Shown: positions 50,625 through 64,000 of the stretch, in pieces
Position numbering within the stretch: the first letter of the stretch is position 1
How the letters are laid out: each line of letters begins with the position of its first letter
Source of the DNA: Anseranas semipalmata
Lineage: Eukaryota; Chordata; Aves; Anseriformes; Anseranatidae
DNA: 64,000 nt
Reading direction: 5' to 3'
Assembly: GCA_013399115.1 (NCBI GenBank)
Contig: VXAA01001241.1
Coordinates: 704,560 to 768,559, forward strand
The notes under the pieces: model-generated
Told to the model about the DNA's origin: nothing
Seen by the model: the letters and a program-made list of their open reading frames with translations, nothing else
The model's database searches: none
Translations under genes and position numbers: made by a program

Positions 50625-51611
50625 TTCTATAGACAGTAAGGCTGGACTGTTCAGTGAGAAGATTGGTCCAAGTTACCACTGATTTTGTGGCATGATTTTG
50701 AAGTGGTATTGTGAAATTGATTGAAACCCCTGTGTGTAGATGTCTTTGTTTGGACTTAAGAGGCCTTTATTTAATTCCCTTTGGAAATAAGACAAGAAAG
50801 CATTTTATTTGACTCAGATTTTAGTTCTGGCTCACTTGAGGCTTCTAAGTGTAGACAGACTTCACTTCCACAGAGGGAAATCAACACGCCTACGCACTTT
50901 TCTAAATGCTGATCTGAATTATGAAAATTACCCCGGTGATTCTTTGGGTGCTAGTGCATCATAATGCTTTGGTTAGTCTGTAGGAGATGAATGTTTGTAA
51001 GTCCTGGGCAGTCATCTCTTGTGCAACTAATTGTTTAGTTGATTCTGTATGGGAGATACAGACAATGCACTTGGAAAATCCAACTCCTGGTGTAGTAGAC
51101 CTGTTGATGGTAATGTTTAGTAATATTTAGGACATTATTAATAACTATGTGAAGCAAAAATTCTTCCAACTCCAATTTTGTAAGCTTACCTTTTGTAGAA
51201 GAGGAGAGGGGATATGGTATATTTGCTGTTGAGTTCACTGAGCTGTAATAAGCTTCCAAACATACTTGAACTAATATAGAGCACTTTCCTTTGTAGTGTT
51301 CATCATTCTTGCATGCTGTTTTGTTGCTATGTTAACATATTTAAGAGTATACTTGCAGAGACAAAATACGGTGTGGGTGCTTTGTACTGGAGAATATTTT
51401 GGCTGGAGAGCAGCTAGTATAGTATGCACGTAAAGCTTTTTCAAGTTTAATTGGCTTGGTGAATATGCTTCACGGGAGAGAAAAGTGAACACAACTCTAG
51501 TAAAAGATCAAACAAAATATCAGATATAAAATCTGTAATAGAACATAACAGAGTGAAATAGCAGATAGGTAATTCTGTCAAGACTGTATAAGAAATGAAA
51601 AATTGCACAGC

Positions 51612-51644
51612 CAGTTCATATTCCATGGAACAGTTCATATTCCA
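51612..51644. repeat. Local duplication of CAGTTCATATTCCA
   Basis: Identical 14-mers lie at 51612-51625 and 51631-51644. Confidence 0.9.
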
Positions 51645-52609
51645 GTGCTTTTGTGCTTGATTTTTGTATTACTGTCTTTCTTCTAATTTTCTTTCTTCAT
51701 AATCATTATTTGCCTCCAGAAATAGTATGCATGTAGCTTAAGAGTACAGCATTTTTTTTATGTCTATCTAGTATGCTTGATCCAAAGTGTTAGGGAAGAA
51801 TGTGATGTAAAAACAAAAATGAAAAAGGTTATTTGAGAAAAACGTGGAGCTTCCGCCTGCCCCGTACCGAGCAAGTTTTGTCAGTTGTTGCAGGTTTTGT
51901 CCTCTTCCTTGAAGCACATAAAGATCAGTAATAAATGTTGAGCAAACAGCAATGGCGGTGTACTAAGGTGCCCTCAGAGCGGCAACTTGTGCTTTTCGAA
52001 GTGCTCAGCAGGCAGGAAATAAGAGACAGCGGCAAAGGACCTCGGCCATGGAGGCGTGATGGAAATGGAGCCGCTGTTCCCTACTGGATCCCCCGTGGGA
52101 CTGCTGGGGGGGGCGGGGAGAAGCTTGAAAGATTAAGGGTATTTGTAAGGCTTTTTAGTGCTTCCAAAGGGCTTTTTATAAGATAATAAACTGGCTTTCT
52201 ATTGTTTATTACCAGTAAAAATGGGATTGTGCCACTTGGAAGAGGGACGATGAGAACAGAGCTTAGGAGGACACTTCGGCTCTGATCATGTTTGGAGTTC
52301 CACAGGAATTTTCAAGACAAATGGGTGGGAAAAGGAAGCTTTATGAAATGCAAAAAAGGTTTTGTAATTAATTTTAAAAAATTATCATTAACATTTCTAT
52401 AAATTTAAAATTTGTCATAAGTAATATGCAGCTATCTTGAAGGGTAGAGCATATGGTATACTTAGGAAGCCAAACTTTTAGGGATGTCTGTTGGGAAATG
52501 TTAAAACGTGGAATTCCAGAATACCTGACGAGACAAGTAAGGGAGAAAATATATAGTGCATCACTGGAAGCATCCGTTCTGACAGGCCTGTGATGGGGAA
52601 AATTCCTAA

Positions 52610-53110
52610 GGAGAAAACGAATGCGGTGGGCAGGAGAAGAGAGAGGAGCGGTACCTGTCCTGGGTAGGGCTCAGGTCGGGGGAGCTGGCACACCAGCTCA
52701 GGCGAGGAACAGAAAGCCCAGAGGGCCCCCGAGCGACGAGCACTGTATTCGGCCTCGCTGCTCCAAGGAAGATGTGGCTCTGGGGAGCGTCCCGCTTCCT
52801 CGGAGCTCCGGCTGTAGGTCCAGAGGCACCTCCAGGTTCCAAGGCATGGTCATGGGGAGGGAGCGGAAGTGGGAGGAGCCCTTAAACCCTTAAACCTTGC
52901 TTCGTCGGCGTTGTGCGGCACAGCAAGAAGCTTCCTGCTGGTCTGCTCGGAGCGCTGGCCTCGTGGGAGCCGGGGGTGTGGGGAGAATCAGGCGTTGAAG
53001 TGTAATAGAGGGGTGGAAGCAGAGTGTCAGTTCCTGAAGACGGCGGTGCAGGGAGAGGAGAGGAACGTTAATCTGCTGAATACTGGGTGGGAGACGAGCA
53101 GCTCGTCTGG
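52610..53110. promoter_or_regulatory. GC-rich, CpG-enriched patch of unknown role
   Basis: About 500 bases have markedly higher GC and CpG than their neighbours, though less dense than the island at 19559-19767. The patch ends with a small inverted repeat, AGACGAGC-A-GCTCGTCT (53092-53108). Overlapping open frames on both strands (up to 125 codons) have no recognised domain. It may be regulatory, or an old GC-rich repeat I cannot name. Confidence 0.35.
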
Positions 53111-56100
53111 GCATCCTGTTGGTGCAGGAGACAGATTTCGGCACTGCAGTATTTGCTTTCTTGTTTTGCACAAAGTGTTGCTAGTACTGACACTGGTATT
53201 TAAAATTAGCTGTGTCAACATTGATTTTGAACTTGAACTGGGATGAGATGCAGCGAGCTGACAAACGTTACGCATTCATCTGTGCAAGCAGTGTACAGAA
53301 AGCAGGTTGCTTTGTGTCGGTTGCTGCAGGAGCCAGCGGATCTGGACATGGGGGATTTGTGTTTTAGAGGAAAGAAAGCATAGTGAGTGCACAGGGGTTT
53401 TACTGCTCCCAGGTGGGAAGTGCTGTGTATGATAGGGCATAAAATTAACCTAATGATCTGAAGATTTACGTACAAAAGCTTTTTTTTTTTTTTGACAGGG
53501 CTGGGTATTGTAGGTCATAGTCTACGTCTGACGATTGCAAAATCCATTACTATCCCTTTGAGATTTTTTTTTTTTAGAAAAGACTGTACTGAATCTGAAT
53601 AATAACCTAATAAATAGATTAGTTAGAACAATGGTCCTCTTGAGGACGTTTGATTCTGAGTGTAGCAGCTAGAGATAACCCTAAATGCAATTAGGTTTAA
53701 CTCCCTGTGAGTGTCAGAGCAAGGTAATACCCATGGAGACTTCCCTTCAGATGACACTATTTTAAGTGTCTCAACATTTAAATAATTCTTTCCTTTGGGC
53801 ATTGGTAGCAAACTTTTTTTTTTTAATTATTGGAGAAACAGAGCATGGAGACTTATTTTTGTGACATTAGTTTTAGATGTTTCACATCAAAAAGAGGGAT
53901 GATGGCTCAGCTTCCTTGGGGGAACAGTTGTCATCCTCATCTGTGCTCTTTGTAATTGTAAGGATCAAATATCCCAAGGTGGCCGCAGATAGGGAAACAG
54001 AAAATAACAGACTAAGTAACATACACAAGCTTCTAAAGGGCAATGTGATAAAATGTCAGTCAACATACTGCTGCTGGATTAACTGTTTTTTCCTTTTGAA
54101 ACAGAAATGAAAGCAAAACTGCTGAAATGAAAATCAAGACATTAAAGACTTCAAAAAAATTGCAGATTATAGGGTGTAATATGAGAGAAACTGTAGAAGT
54201 AGAACCTACTAAAATTGTTTAATTGTATGTCCCACAGAAGGGGGGAGCTCATTGAATTGATTCTGTGTTTTCTGATATCTTCTTACATATATATCTGTTT
54301 ACCTAAAATATCAAAAAATAAATTTTAAATATAAAAAATACTAAAATAATCATATCAACATTTAGTATTACAGTTGGGGGAAAATTTCTGGTAACATCAA
54401 AATGAAGAAATTGGTAATGGATTTTTTTGATAGTTACCAAAGTTTTTATATTACTAATCATTGTATTCTGCACTTCATATATCCTTACTTCATATATCTC
54501 TGTTTCACTTGCGTGTTGTTCATAGTATTATTTTTCTGTGGAGAGTTCCTGAAACTCTGTTATTTTCCTTCCTTGCTGTTAAATCAAAAGTCTGTGTCAT
54601 CAAAAGTAAAGCTGAGCTTATGAGACATGAGCCAAAACACCTGAACATGATTTACAATCACACCACATCAAACTTGAATTTCATGTGTGGCAAGGAGACA
54701 TTTAGCCAGTTTAGTAAATTGTGTCTGGCTTTTATTGTTTGTAAAAGTGTAACTTGTCCCTTAAAATTACAATTTACCCCCAAAGCCAGCCATGTAGAAC
54801 TCAGAGCCAGCATTCTTTCAGATTAGTTCTGTTGCAGGCAGTTTAGGTCAGAAACATTTGTGCTCCTCACAAATAGCTAATGTGTTGTCTTGCATCTTTA
54901 GCATGTGAAGTGTTATTTCTATTGTTTCGGGCATCTGTTTTTATAGTTCTGTGTCAACATGTTGCTTTTTTTTTTTTTTNGTAAGTTACTATACAGAACA
55001 AGCTTTCAGTGTTGATTCTGGTGATTCCTGGGTGCAAGGTTAAATTATTATTTTATTAAATTATTAAGCATTTGGACCTGTAATGTACCTGTAATGTAAA
55101 TGTAAAATCATTTCCCAGTGAAGCCTTAAAGGCAGTGAGAAATGAGAATCGAAGTGACCATACCTGAATTATAGGCTTCTTGTCTTACTGGTTGGTGTAA
55201 GGAATTCATGTAAATAAATAAAAATGGGTTTTATGTCTCCTGTTTACTACTTTGGGAAACTCTTGGTTTTTATTGTGAAATTCAGTGATATTTTACAATG
55301 GATTTTGTGCTTTTCACATGTGAGAGGGTTTGATAATTACTTCATTTTTCAATATCCAGGTATATTTAAACTAGCTGTGCAACAGAAAGTTTTTTTTTCT
55401 TTTTAGACAAAAAAAAAGAAAGGCTATTAGAAGCTAAAGTATTATTTTTCTTGCATATGTTAAAATCTGGTTTCCTAGAACTGGAGAGTTTTTATGAGAC
55501 AGCGGAGAAAAAAACGATTGCTGCCTTTGCAGCCCTTCAGTTTCACTGGTTCACGTCTAGTTGCAACAGAATGAGCCTGATTTGGGGGCCAGTCAATGTG
55601 AAAGCCATTGTGCTGCTGCAACAAACATGTAAGAAGTGATTCCTAACAGCTGAAAGTGTCTGTTTTCCAAATGTATCAGAACAGTCTGCTTTTAGGTAAT
55701 TAAACTCATCTTTTAGAGGAATGTAACATGTTACACTACGGATTAATAGATAACACACTGAAAATAGCATTCTGTTGTCTTTACCTGCTGTACAACATGT
55801 ATGCAAAACTCTCATGGACTTCAGGTTAACTTTTAATGCATATACCGTATACGGATTTCTACGCGTTGCCCGTTTTCCTAGCTTATGATACTGGCACTGA
55901 GTATACGTACCTCCTGAAAAGCAAGATCTCACCAGTAGCACTGCTGCTCAATTTGCATCTATGCGTGTCATTGGTAACAAGATGTAATTGTCAGTCTCTA
56001 GATAATAATGAGTAATGTATTTTTTCTTATTCAGGGATGTATTGGGTGGGAGGAGGGGAACCATTCCATTGGCCGTATTACACCAAAGCTGAATGGAATG

Positions 56101-59100
56101 GAAGGAAAAGAGGAAAAGAGCCATCTCTAAAATGTATTTGTTTTATTTCATTTAGATTTTCACACACACCTTTCTGAGAAATTGAAAGACAGACAGACAA
56201 GCTGGCAGCAGCTGGCTGAGACAAAGAACTCTCTAATACGTAAGGTTTTTATCTTGCTTAAACTGTATTCCTTGTAAACTTAGAACCTAGTTTAGTATTT
56301 GTGGGTTTTGCAATGATTACTCTAGTTCTGTTATCTTCTGCTTTTTATGTATTGTGGGATTTTTTTGTCTTTTTTCCTCCTGGTATTTATACTCTGTTGA
56401 ATAAGCGTGATCTCTCTCTACTACTTGTGTCTCTTCCATTTTTGAGTATTACCTCCCTGGCTGAACTAACATAGGGTAGTTTTGTGTTAGGAGCCTTCAA
56501 TGGGTGGTGAAGGAGCTGTAGCTTCCCTGAGCTAACAGTGCTTTGTGGGGCTGGGCTTTGTCACGGAGAGAAAAGGAACCAGGATGTTTAAGATGTGCCG
56601 GATTTAGGTACAAACAGGCACGAGTTAAAAACAGCATCGTACCTGTATTTGGCAGTATTTTCACAAGGGCAATTACATATGTTTTATCCCATTGTTTAAA
56701 ACTTGCATGTGATGCATGTTGCTTCAGAGATTCTTAAATCTGACTTTTTAATGGGAGATTTACTGATAGCTCTGTTCATCTTGATTTGAATTTTTTGATC
56801 GAAGAGTTTCAGATTTAGAGAGTCACACTTGGTGTGATACTGACGTTTTGTATTTTAGGGATGGCATAGAACATAATAAGTTTTTTGTTTGTTTGTAGAG
56901 AATTACCTCATTGACAACTTTTTTTGAAATATCACTACCCTCCCACCTCGCCTTTTTTTTTTTTCCAAAAACTGCCTTGGGAGAAGGAGGATGTTTGGAA
57001 AAATGCTTGCGATATCCTTCTTACCAAAAGAAAAAAATAATAAGCTACAGTAATGTAAATCCCAAGATATCTTGAAGTATTTTACTACAAAAATAATGAA
57101 TCCGTGGTATCTTCCTCCTGATATTTCCTAAATTTGAAACACAGTTTTCATTCATTGAATATGTACACTTACACTATCTATAGTATCAGCATGTGCTCTT
57201 ACTAGTTTAGCTCAGGCCATGTTTTATAAGGTCTTCTGTCCTCAAGACTGCAGTTTTTGCCCTATATTTGCCTGCCTGCTGAGATGAGAGACGCATCCTG
57301 ATAATTCATACTTTTCTTCCATTGCAACTCTGACCTAGTACCTATGTGAAGGATATCTTTCCATTTGAGTATCTCGTTTAAGCACTTAGGTAAATGCTTT
57401 GCTGAATTAGGGCCATAACTAAAAATAATATTCTGTTTACTTAACATTTAAATGAAACATAAAAAGGTTTTCTCACTACACCCCATTTGTTTTTTCTGAT
57501 ACATTTTTTTCCATAGTCACTTGATTGTTGGTGAAACCTAGTGAATGGCATTACCCTTTAAATCTCAAATAGTGACCGAGCAAATAATGGGACAGTTTCT
57601 TACATTAAAGTCTGGAAAGTGCGGAGCGCCTGTGACCCTTTCATAGTTAATGCAACTCAAGAATGCTTGGTAGGTTTTCAAACTGGAGATAAGGACCTTT
57701 TTGTATTTTCATGCTTTTTTGAAGAGTGGGAGCCAGAGCTTTTGGTAGAGCAATTAAATTTCCATAACGCTGGTATGTAAGAGTAAAATTTGTCCCAGAT
57801 GGCATGGGTGTGGTTAGTAATAACGGTGAAAATTGTATGAAGAATGGAAATGATCCACTATAGATCTCTGCATATCTGAAGCATTCATGATTATTGGTGT
57901 TGCAGAAGTGATTTTGGCACAGTTAAAATGAACGGGTTATGCTATTTAGGCCATACTAAGTCTCAAATAATAATACTGAAGTGCGTTTTCCAGGATCACT
58001 GAAAGGTTTTGCCCTTCAAATTGCTTCCATGTGAACACTGTCTTTTCTCATTTGAAGCTTTAAGGCCTTTCTTGAAATATTCCATCCCTTCGGTTTAGTT
58101 CTTTCCCCTGAGAGCCTGATACTCTTCCCAATTCAAATAAATTTGATTTTTATATTGCTTGTAATTTTTAGTATTGTGTTTATTCAGGGCTCTATAAATT
58201 AAGAAGGCCATGAGAATACATTACTAACTATGTAGAAATCAAAAATATTTGACAGTAGTAATTCTAATCACTGACTTGATGGTAAGATGCATTTAACAGC
58301 AGTTGAACTAAGAAGAACAATAGAAAAAGAACTTCTTTATGACTTTATATATGTCTAATTATTTGACATATTAAGTCTGATATGGCTAGTGGAATAGTTC
58401 ATTGCATGGCAAGAAAAGGTGCAGTGAGTTTATAGATACAGGTGTGCTGACTGGCATTGATGTTGGCCAACTATTATGTTAATATTTCAAGGGAATTGAC
58501 CAAAGCCAAGCTTTAACTCCAGTCCTTTTAAAAAGTGCCATAGGATATTTTACATCAACCTGGATGCTGCCAAAAAGAGACAGATGGCACTAACCTTGGT
58601 TTAAAGCCTCAGGTGGCTGCGAATGCATCCAAATAGTGTTGCAAAGCTTTCAGTGTGCATGTTGTGCAAACAGAAGAGGAGTCTTTCTATCACCATAAAT
58701 AGAGCGCTCAGATTTTTTTGTTTGTTTTAAAAGTATCCAGTTATCCAGTGTGCTCACGTAGTGGGTGGATTGCTTTGCCCTGTAGTAAACAAAATGTGAG
58801 ATGGCTTTATCTATTCAGCCTTTGGTAAGGAGAAAGATGCGGTGGTGTAGACCAAAACGTTTTGCAAGAGGTAATGGGAAGAAAGGAGGTTAAGTGCTGA
58901 ACATGGGTATTACAACAGCCAGAGCTTCACAAACACGGGCAGGATTGTTTTCAGCTCTCTGCGCAGACTTTTGAAGGAAACAGATAAAAGCCTCTTGTAC
59001 AAAAATCTCCTCTTCCTACTATCCAGAATAAACCTAAATCTCACTTTTTGTGACTTCTCCCTTGCTGGGAGAAGAAGAATTCTTAGTAAATAAATAAATA

Positions 59101-61169
59101 TATGTGGAAAAAAAAATCAAATCCATCTCATACTAAGAATTCAGAATTAAAAAAAAAAAATAGATCTGGGTTTGTTTTTATAGTAAAATAATGTGTTGAA
59201 AGCTCCCAGTATTGTCAAAATCACAAATAAATTCATTTAAAGCATTCAGGTAGTGTATGTTGAGCAGTATATAAAAGCGAACAAAGAAATGAATGCTCTG
59301 CTTAGAGTATGATTAGAATAGGACACTAACAGAGTTCGTGCTTCTCATTGAACAATGGAGATAAGAGGATCGGTTCCTTGTAAAGCGTGGGCAGGCCGAT
59401 CTGAACATTAAGTGCGATAGGAGACAACAGGTAGGGGGAAAGAACTGAATGTATAATCAGGTAATTAAAGCAAGTATTGTAGTGCGGGAACAGAGGTTGT
59501 CCTGGCAGTCTGTCATCTTCTATTTCCTGTCTTTGGTTCACTTTGCAGCCATTGTAGTGCAGTTTCAGCATCTTGGTTGTTTGTTTTGACATAATGATCT
59601 TGGGCAAGCTGTGAACATATGAATCTGGACTTGAATTCAGAGCCTATGGACTTGGCTACATGCGTACTCCTGCCAATACCAAAAGGAGATTGGAATGACT
59701 GTAGTCAGTAGGCTATCTATTTGATATGTTGTTGCAGCAAGCATCCAAATATCTCAAAGATCTATGGTAAGCTGTGCTGTGCAAGTGAATTCTTAAACTA
59801 ATTTGGGGATGTTATCAGTTGAACTGTTACGATAGTAATTACGCCTTTTCTGAGGGAAGAAAATTGATTGGGTGTTATCTTGCTGTGGTCATGATGTTGA
59901 GAACCAAAATGCAGCTATATGGTTATATGGGGATTTGATTTAGGTGGCTGATCTCTCTATGGCTTCAGTTTAAAATTGTCAGTGAGAATAGTATACTGAT
60001 GTCCAGTAAGCTTCAAATGTAAATTCTTTTCCTTTGTTTAAAATTATATTTAAATACTGGCTATGGATACTGAGGATGGAGTTTATAGTAATTCTGTTTA
60101 AATCACAGTTAGTGATGAAATTAGTTCACTCCACTGCTTTCAATGTGGATTTGTCTTACTGGGGTTTGCATTTTGGGGAAGTGTTTTGTTTTTCTATTTT
60201 AATGGAAATTCTTCAAAGAATAGATGAGCAAAACCTGTTTTTTATCGTAGGATTTTAGCAAGGATTTCTTCAAGTAGCCCAGTCCAGATTGTAGAATTGC
60301 TCTTCATGCAACATGCTGTTTTGTTAAGAAATAATCCACTAGAGCACGTAAACCAGAAGTGTATGATAAAATAGTAAGAATCTAAGAAATTCTTAGGGGG
60401 AAATAAAAAGCTTTTGCAAATTGGGTCCTAGAAGAAAGCAAGCTGATAGTTCTACCAGGTGCCCCTCCTAGGGGCAGACTTAACACTTGTTACAGAGTTT
60501 GTCTTGAAAACACCAGTATTTGAACGAAAGAATTTGCAAAATTTGCTTGAGAAACAAAACAGATTGTGTGTTGAAAGACTGAGCTGCTAGCAAAATACTC
60601 TATCATGTCAAATTTATACAAACCCATCTCCTGTGTATTGCACCATGTCCTAGAAAACTGGATACCATGAAAACAAGTGCTTGTATTTTAAGGAGTTCTG
60701 TGACAGCTTATAAAAAATAGCTTTTTCACTTTTTACATGAGGCTTCCACCTTAAAGAAACTGATGAAATAGGTGGTAATTTTTAACACAAGCGGTGACAA
60801 AATAAACACCATCTGCTAGTGTTGACTTATTCCATAGTATTCTCATGCTGGGTGATTTTATTTCACTTTTTTTCAGAAATAGTTAATGACACATCTGCTG
60901 TGCGGTGGAGGTGCATTTTGGGTGATTAAATGTGGACATAAGTTTAGGGAAAATGATAATGAAAGTCTTTCAAGAAACTGAAGGAAATACTAAACTACTC
61001 GAAAGAACTTAAAAATATGTAGCTACGTTGATTCCTTCCTTTTTGATCTTATTATTGGATCTAAAATATTAAACATATTTATTCTTTCAAAATACCTGGT
61101 TATCACTGAAAACTTCTCACTTGGTATGTATTTTATCAGAGCAAACATTTTTCTGCAGCGAGGTTCTTA
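53111..61169. other. Non-coding; possible SINE scrap near 53960-54045
   Basis: AT-rich unique sequence with T-runs (including a T-run ending in N at 54980) and a small repeat of CTGTAATGTA near 55078-55100. GATAGGGAAACAGAAAATAA near 53987 followed by CTAAGTAACATACACAAGC faintly recalls a MIR body, but is too weak to call. No open frame looks like an exon. Confidence 0.5.
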
Positions 61170-61690
61170 GCCCTCCAAGCAGGCTTACTTTTCTGTCAGC
61201 TCCGGGAATCCGGGGCTGCAAAGACAGAGCAGGTTCAGGTGCGTGAGGACCAGCATCACGTTTGTTTACGTGGGAGAAAGTATTCAGGGAGCAAAATGTA
61301 CAGCGCAGTCATTGCAACTGCAGTACGAAATAATGAGGTTTATCTCGAGACCCAGTTGAATACTGTGCGATAAGAAATTCCGTGTACGTGCAGGGTTTTG
61401 TTGTTTACTTTGCTACCTCTGAGTACCAGCAGGCCTTTGCCTTGCGAGGCTGTCTTCGTCCCAGGCAGGGTGGCAAGACAAGGCGTAATCGTCTGGAGCC
61501 CTTGGGTTGTTGAGACACAGGCGTCCTTGGTGGCGTTCTGAGCTGCGGCATGCTTTTTTCCCTTTGGTGGACCTTGGTCGTCCTGTTGGCTCGAAGATTC
61601 CTGTGGCGTGTCCCTGAAGAGCAGCTTCTTCCCCCATCACCACAGCACGTCCCACCTTTTCCTTCTCACTCCGCAGCGACTTACTTGTGG
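61170..61690. promoter_or_regulatory. GC-richer, CpG-enriched patch of unknown role
   Basis: CpG dinucleotides are more frequent than in the flanks over about 500 bases. An 80-codon minus-strand frame (61413-61655) has no recognised domain and is probably compositional. No named repeat was identified. Confidence 0.3.
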
Positions 61691-61864
61691 GAATCCCTGT
61701 TCAGCTTAGCATAATGATCCACTATGCAAAACCCAAGCAATTAGGCTGCTAAACCTGTGTTAACTGTGCCAAATCATATGTCCCTATCCTATTATCAACA
61801 TAGAGTCTAATAAATCTAAAAACCGAAATGTCTGGATCCTCCATATGGATGGGTGGATATTTGG

Positions 61865-61888
61865 TTTTGAGATTTTGAGATTTTGAGA
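61865..61888. repeat. Three tandem copies of TTTTGAGA
   Basis: Three perfect contiguous 8-base units. Confidence 0.95.
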
Positions 61889-62886
61889 TAGAAATTAAAG
61901 CCATGGCTTGGAAAGCTTAGAAAAAACCCTTAGGCTATTTTACTCTCGAGTAGGTGGAAAAACGGGATGGACTCCACAGTGGCATGAATTCAATCTCTTA
62001 CCTGTCTAAAAATTTTAAAATCTCAAGTAAAAATAAATTCCCTGTCTTTCCCTCCTGCCACCTGGGTCTGTTTAATGGCATAAAATCATTCTTCTCTTAC
62101 GGTTTTCACAAAGCATTTTGAGAAGTTATGCAAGTAAAACCATATACAATATAAATAGAAAATTACATCCTGAAAAAAAAGCATATAAACAAACATTTTA
62201 AAAGGAATTGCTGTTTCTTTTTTTTTTGGGTGTCCTGAAACGCGTACTGAGTACAAATGACGCTTTGGATTACTTCCTAATGAGTGCCGGCTATGGAAAT
62301 ACTGGTAGAAATATGTTTAAGGGTAAAATTCTGTGCTTGTAGTTATTTTAGTACTTTTATTTAAACTTCATTCAATTTATTATTTTGGTAGTGAATGTGT
62401 AGAAAAGCAGTGCCTGTGAAGCAATATATGATTAATGTTAACTGTTCTGATGAAAGAAAAAAAAAAAAAGAGTGGTCTGACTTGACTTAGTGGATTTTTG
62501 TCTTTGCAGGCTGCATAGTAATTAAAAATTGGAATGGGAATTCGTGCGAGTTGCACTAAATGTATGCCGCATATATTAGCAAGCATTTGAAGTCATCCCA
62601 TGTTCTTAAGCAGCCATAAACAGATTTACATAAGTTAAATAATTAAATATCTTTTGACTTGACCTGATCTCTGTAAACATTGCATTTACAAGTTATGAAA
62701 TGACTTTGAAAGACAGCCTTGTGTATGTGCATTATCATCTGTGGTGATCTGAAACCTTTCCCAAGCAGCTGTGCAAGAAGTTAGAGCGAAGAATCCCACA
62801 CTTACATCCATATGTATGCTGTGAAGCTTGAGTGAAGAGGGAGACAAGAACTCCTTTTCTATTCTGTTTTGATTTTTTTTAAATTA

Positions 62887-62906
62887 ATATATATATATAT
62901 ATATAT
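62887..62906. repeat. (AT)10 microsatellite
   Basis: Ten uninterrupted AT units followed directly by a T-run. Confidence 0.95.
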
Positions 62907-64000
62907 TTTTTTTTTCTCTCTGTACTAGTGTCATAAATCCCTAATTTAGGTTTACTTGCATCCATTGCCTAAGTGAAAGCAGAGGGAGTGTTTGCATCCT
63001 GAGCACTGCTTTCTTTGTGAATTTCTGTAGCTAGATTTTATGATCACTTTCTCTTGTTTGGATTATGAACTGGACATATAACGTGCGTTATCCAACCCGG
63101 ATCTGCATCTAGGGCAAAATTTCTATGTTGTTAAGTGCAATAACAGCAAGTAAACCAGAATTGATTACATTATATTTTTTAATATGGAGAAAGAGCAAGG
63201 AAATGATGAGAGTAAATTATTTTAAGCTGTTACTTGTGAACAGTTCCCTGTGTTAAACATTTTACACTGACAATGTGTAACTACATTCAGAAGTTGTCAG
63301 AGAAAGGCCCAACATTTTGATAAAAATGTAGATAGCAGATAGGACTATTGTATATGAAGAATTAAATTTGCTTGGGATAATAAGCAGTGGTGAAAAGCTG
63401 CGACTTTTACAGCACTCTTCTTGATATCCATATCCTTACTGGGAAAAGTGACTTGAGTGTTTTCAACCAACTTCACATTATTTCTCCTGCCAGTAAGACT
63501 TATTGCAGTGATATGTTCTCATGCATCTTCAAAATGTATTTATTTCCTTAAACAGGATCATTAGGAGTTAATATGTGATTCCAACATAGTTGTTCAGATT
63601 TTATGAGGAAAGGAAAGGTTCAATAGACTGAACACGCTTCAGAGACAGGGATTTCTGTGGTATATATACTCGTGTCTTTTTTTTTTCTTTTTAATTTTTA
63701 TTCTTCAGATAAAAGTTTTGTTTCCCAAATCCCACATGGCTTGAATTACCTGGTCCTGATTAACGAAAACATTGAATGTGGTGTTAATGCCAGGAGGCCC
63801 CCAAAGGGCTTACTGAAATGTATTGACATAATCTTTTTTAAATAAAGCTTGATTTGTATTTGATTTTTAAATAGCGTTTGGAAGTGAAAAATTGAGTGTG
63901 TGTTGGAAAACTAAATGATCTACTACTACAAAGAATTCAGGTGGCCTCTGTCTGTTCAGATTCCAGCAATCTCCATCTGTTACCTATCTAGCTTGCAATA

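Larger units (their letters stand above)
49450..52609. other. Non-coding; two small local duplications
   Basis: AT-rich unique sequence with the duplications at 50585-50624 and 51612-51644. A GC-richer stretch at about 51850-52130 has scattered CpGs and a G8-10 run. No gene was recognised. Confidence 0.55.
61691..64000. other. Non-coding; short tandem repeats
   Basis: Contains three perfect copies of TTTTGAGA (61865-61888) and an (AT)10 microsatellite at 62887-62906 followed by a T-run. Otherwise unique AT-rich sequence with no recognised gene to the window end. Confidence 0.6.

Noticed and set aside
53987..54040. Faint similarity to a MIR body
   Set aside because: Only scattered words match, too weak to list as a repeat.

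Overview
This window looks like avian nuclear DNA. It is AT-rich and almost entirely non-coding. It carries only a few interspersed repeats, and those are bird types: pieces of CR1 LINE and one solo LTR of an avian endogenous retrovirus. No open reading frame resembles a full protein. The longest (165 codons, minus strand, 41307-41804) runs through a CR1 tail and is chance. There are no tRNA or rRNA genes, no CRISPR arrays and no prokaryotic features. Assembly gaps or ambiguous bases at 31850, 49393-49407 and 54980 fit a vertebrate draft assembly; two of the three lie in or beside a poly-T run.

The one coding element I can support is a short first exon at 2521-2566 on the plus strand. It has an in-frame stop just upstream, an ATG with A at -3, fifteen codons and a phase-1 splice donor. 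The peptide MLHTANKGRKPSTEA resembles, from memory, an alternative amino terminus of teneurin-2 (TENM2) that splices to a downstream exon beginning inside a glycine codon. A promoter-like stretch lies upstream: a CpG-rich patch (1813-1930), a long pyrimidine tract (2055-2260), and TATA-like and CRE-half-site sequence (2358-2445). If this reading is right, the remaining 61 kb is the start of a very large intron of TENM2, a gene known for huge introns and alternative first exons.

Layout: 1-1800 is intergenic or intronic sequence with an old MIR-like SINE remnant. 1800-2570 holds the proposed alternative promoter and exon. 2567-16960 is plain AT-rich sequence with small tandem duplications and one MIR-like fragment. 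16964-17411 is a solo ERV LTR on the minus strand. 19559-19767 is a compact CpG island with no recognisable gene. 22619-22905 is a CR1 3' end on the minus strand. 36120-36610 is a very old, broken CR1 on the minus strand that still shows a trace of reverse transcriptase. 41528-41596 is a CR1 tail on the plus strand. 47727-47766 is a near-perfect hairpin. 52610-53110 and 61170-61690 are GC-rich patches of unknown role. The rest shows microsatellites and homopolymer tracts only.
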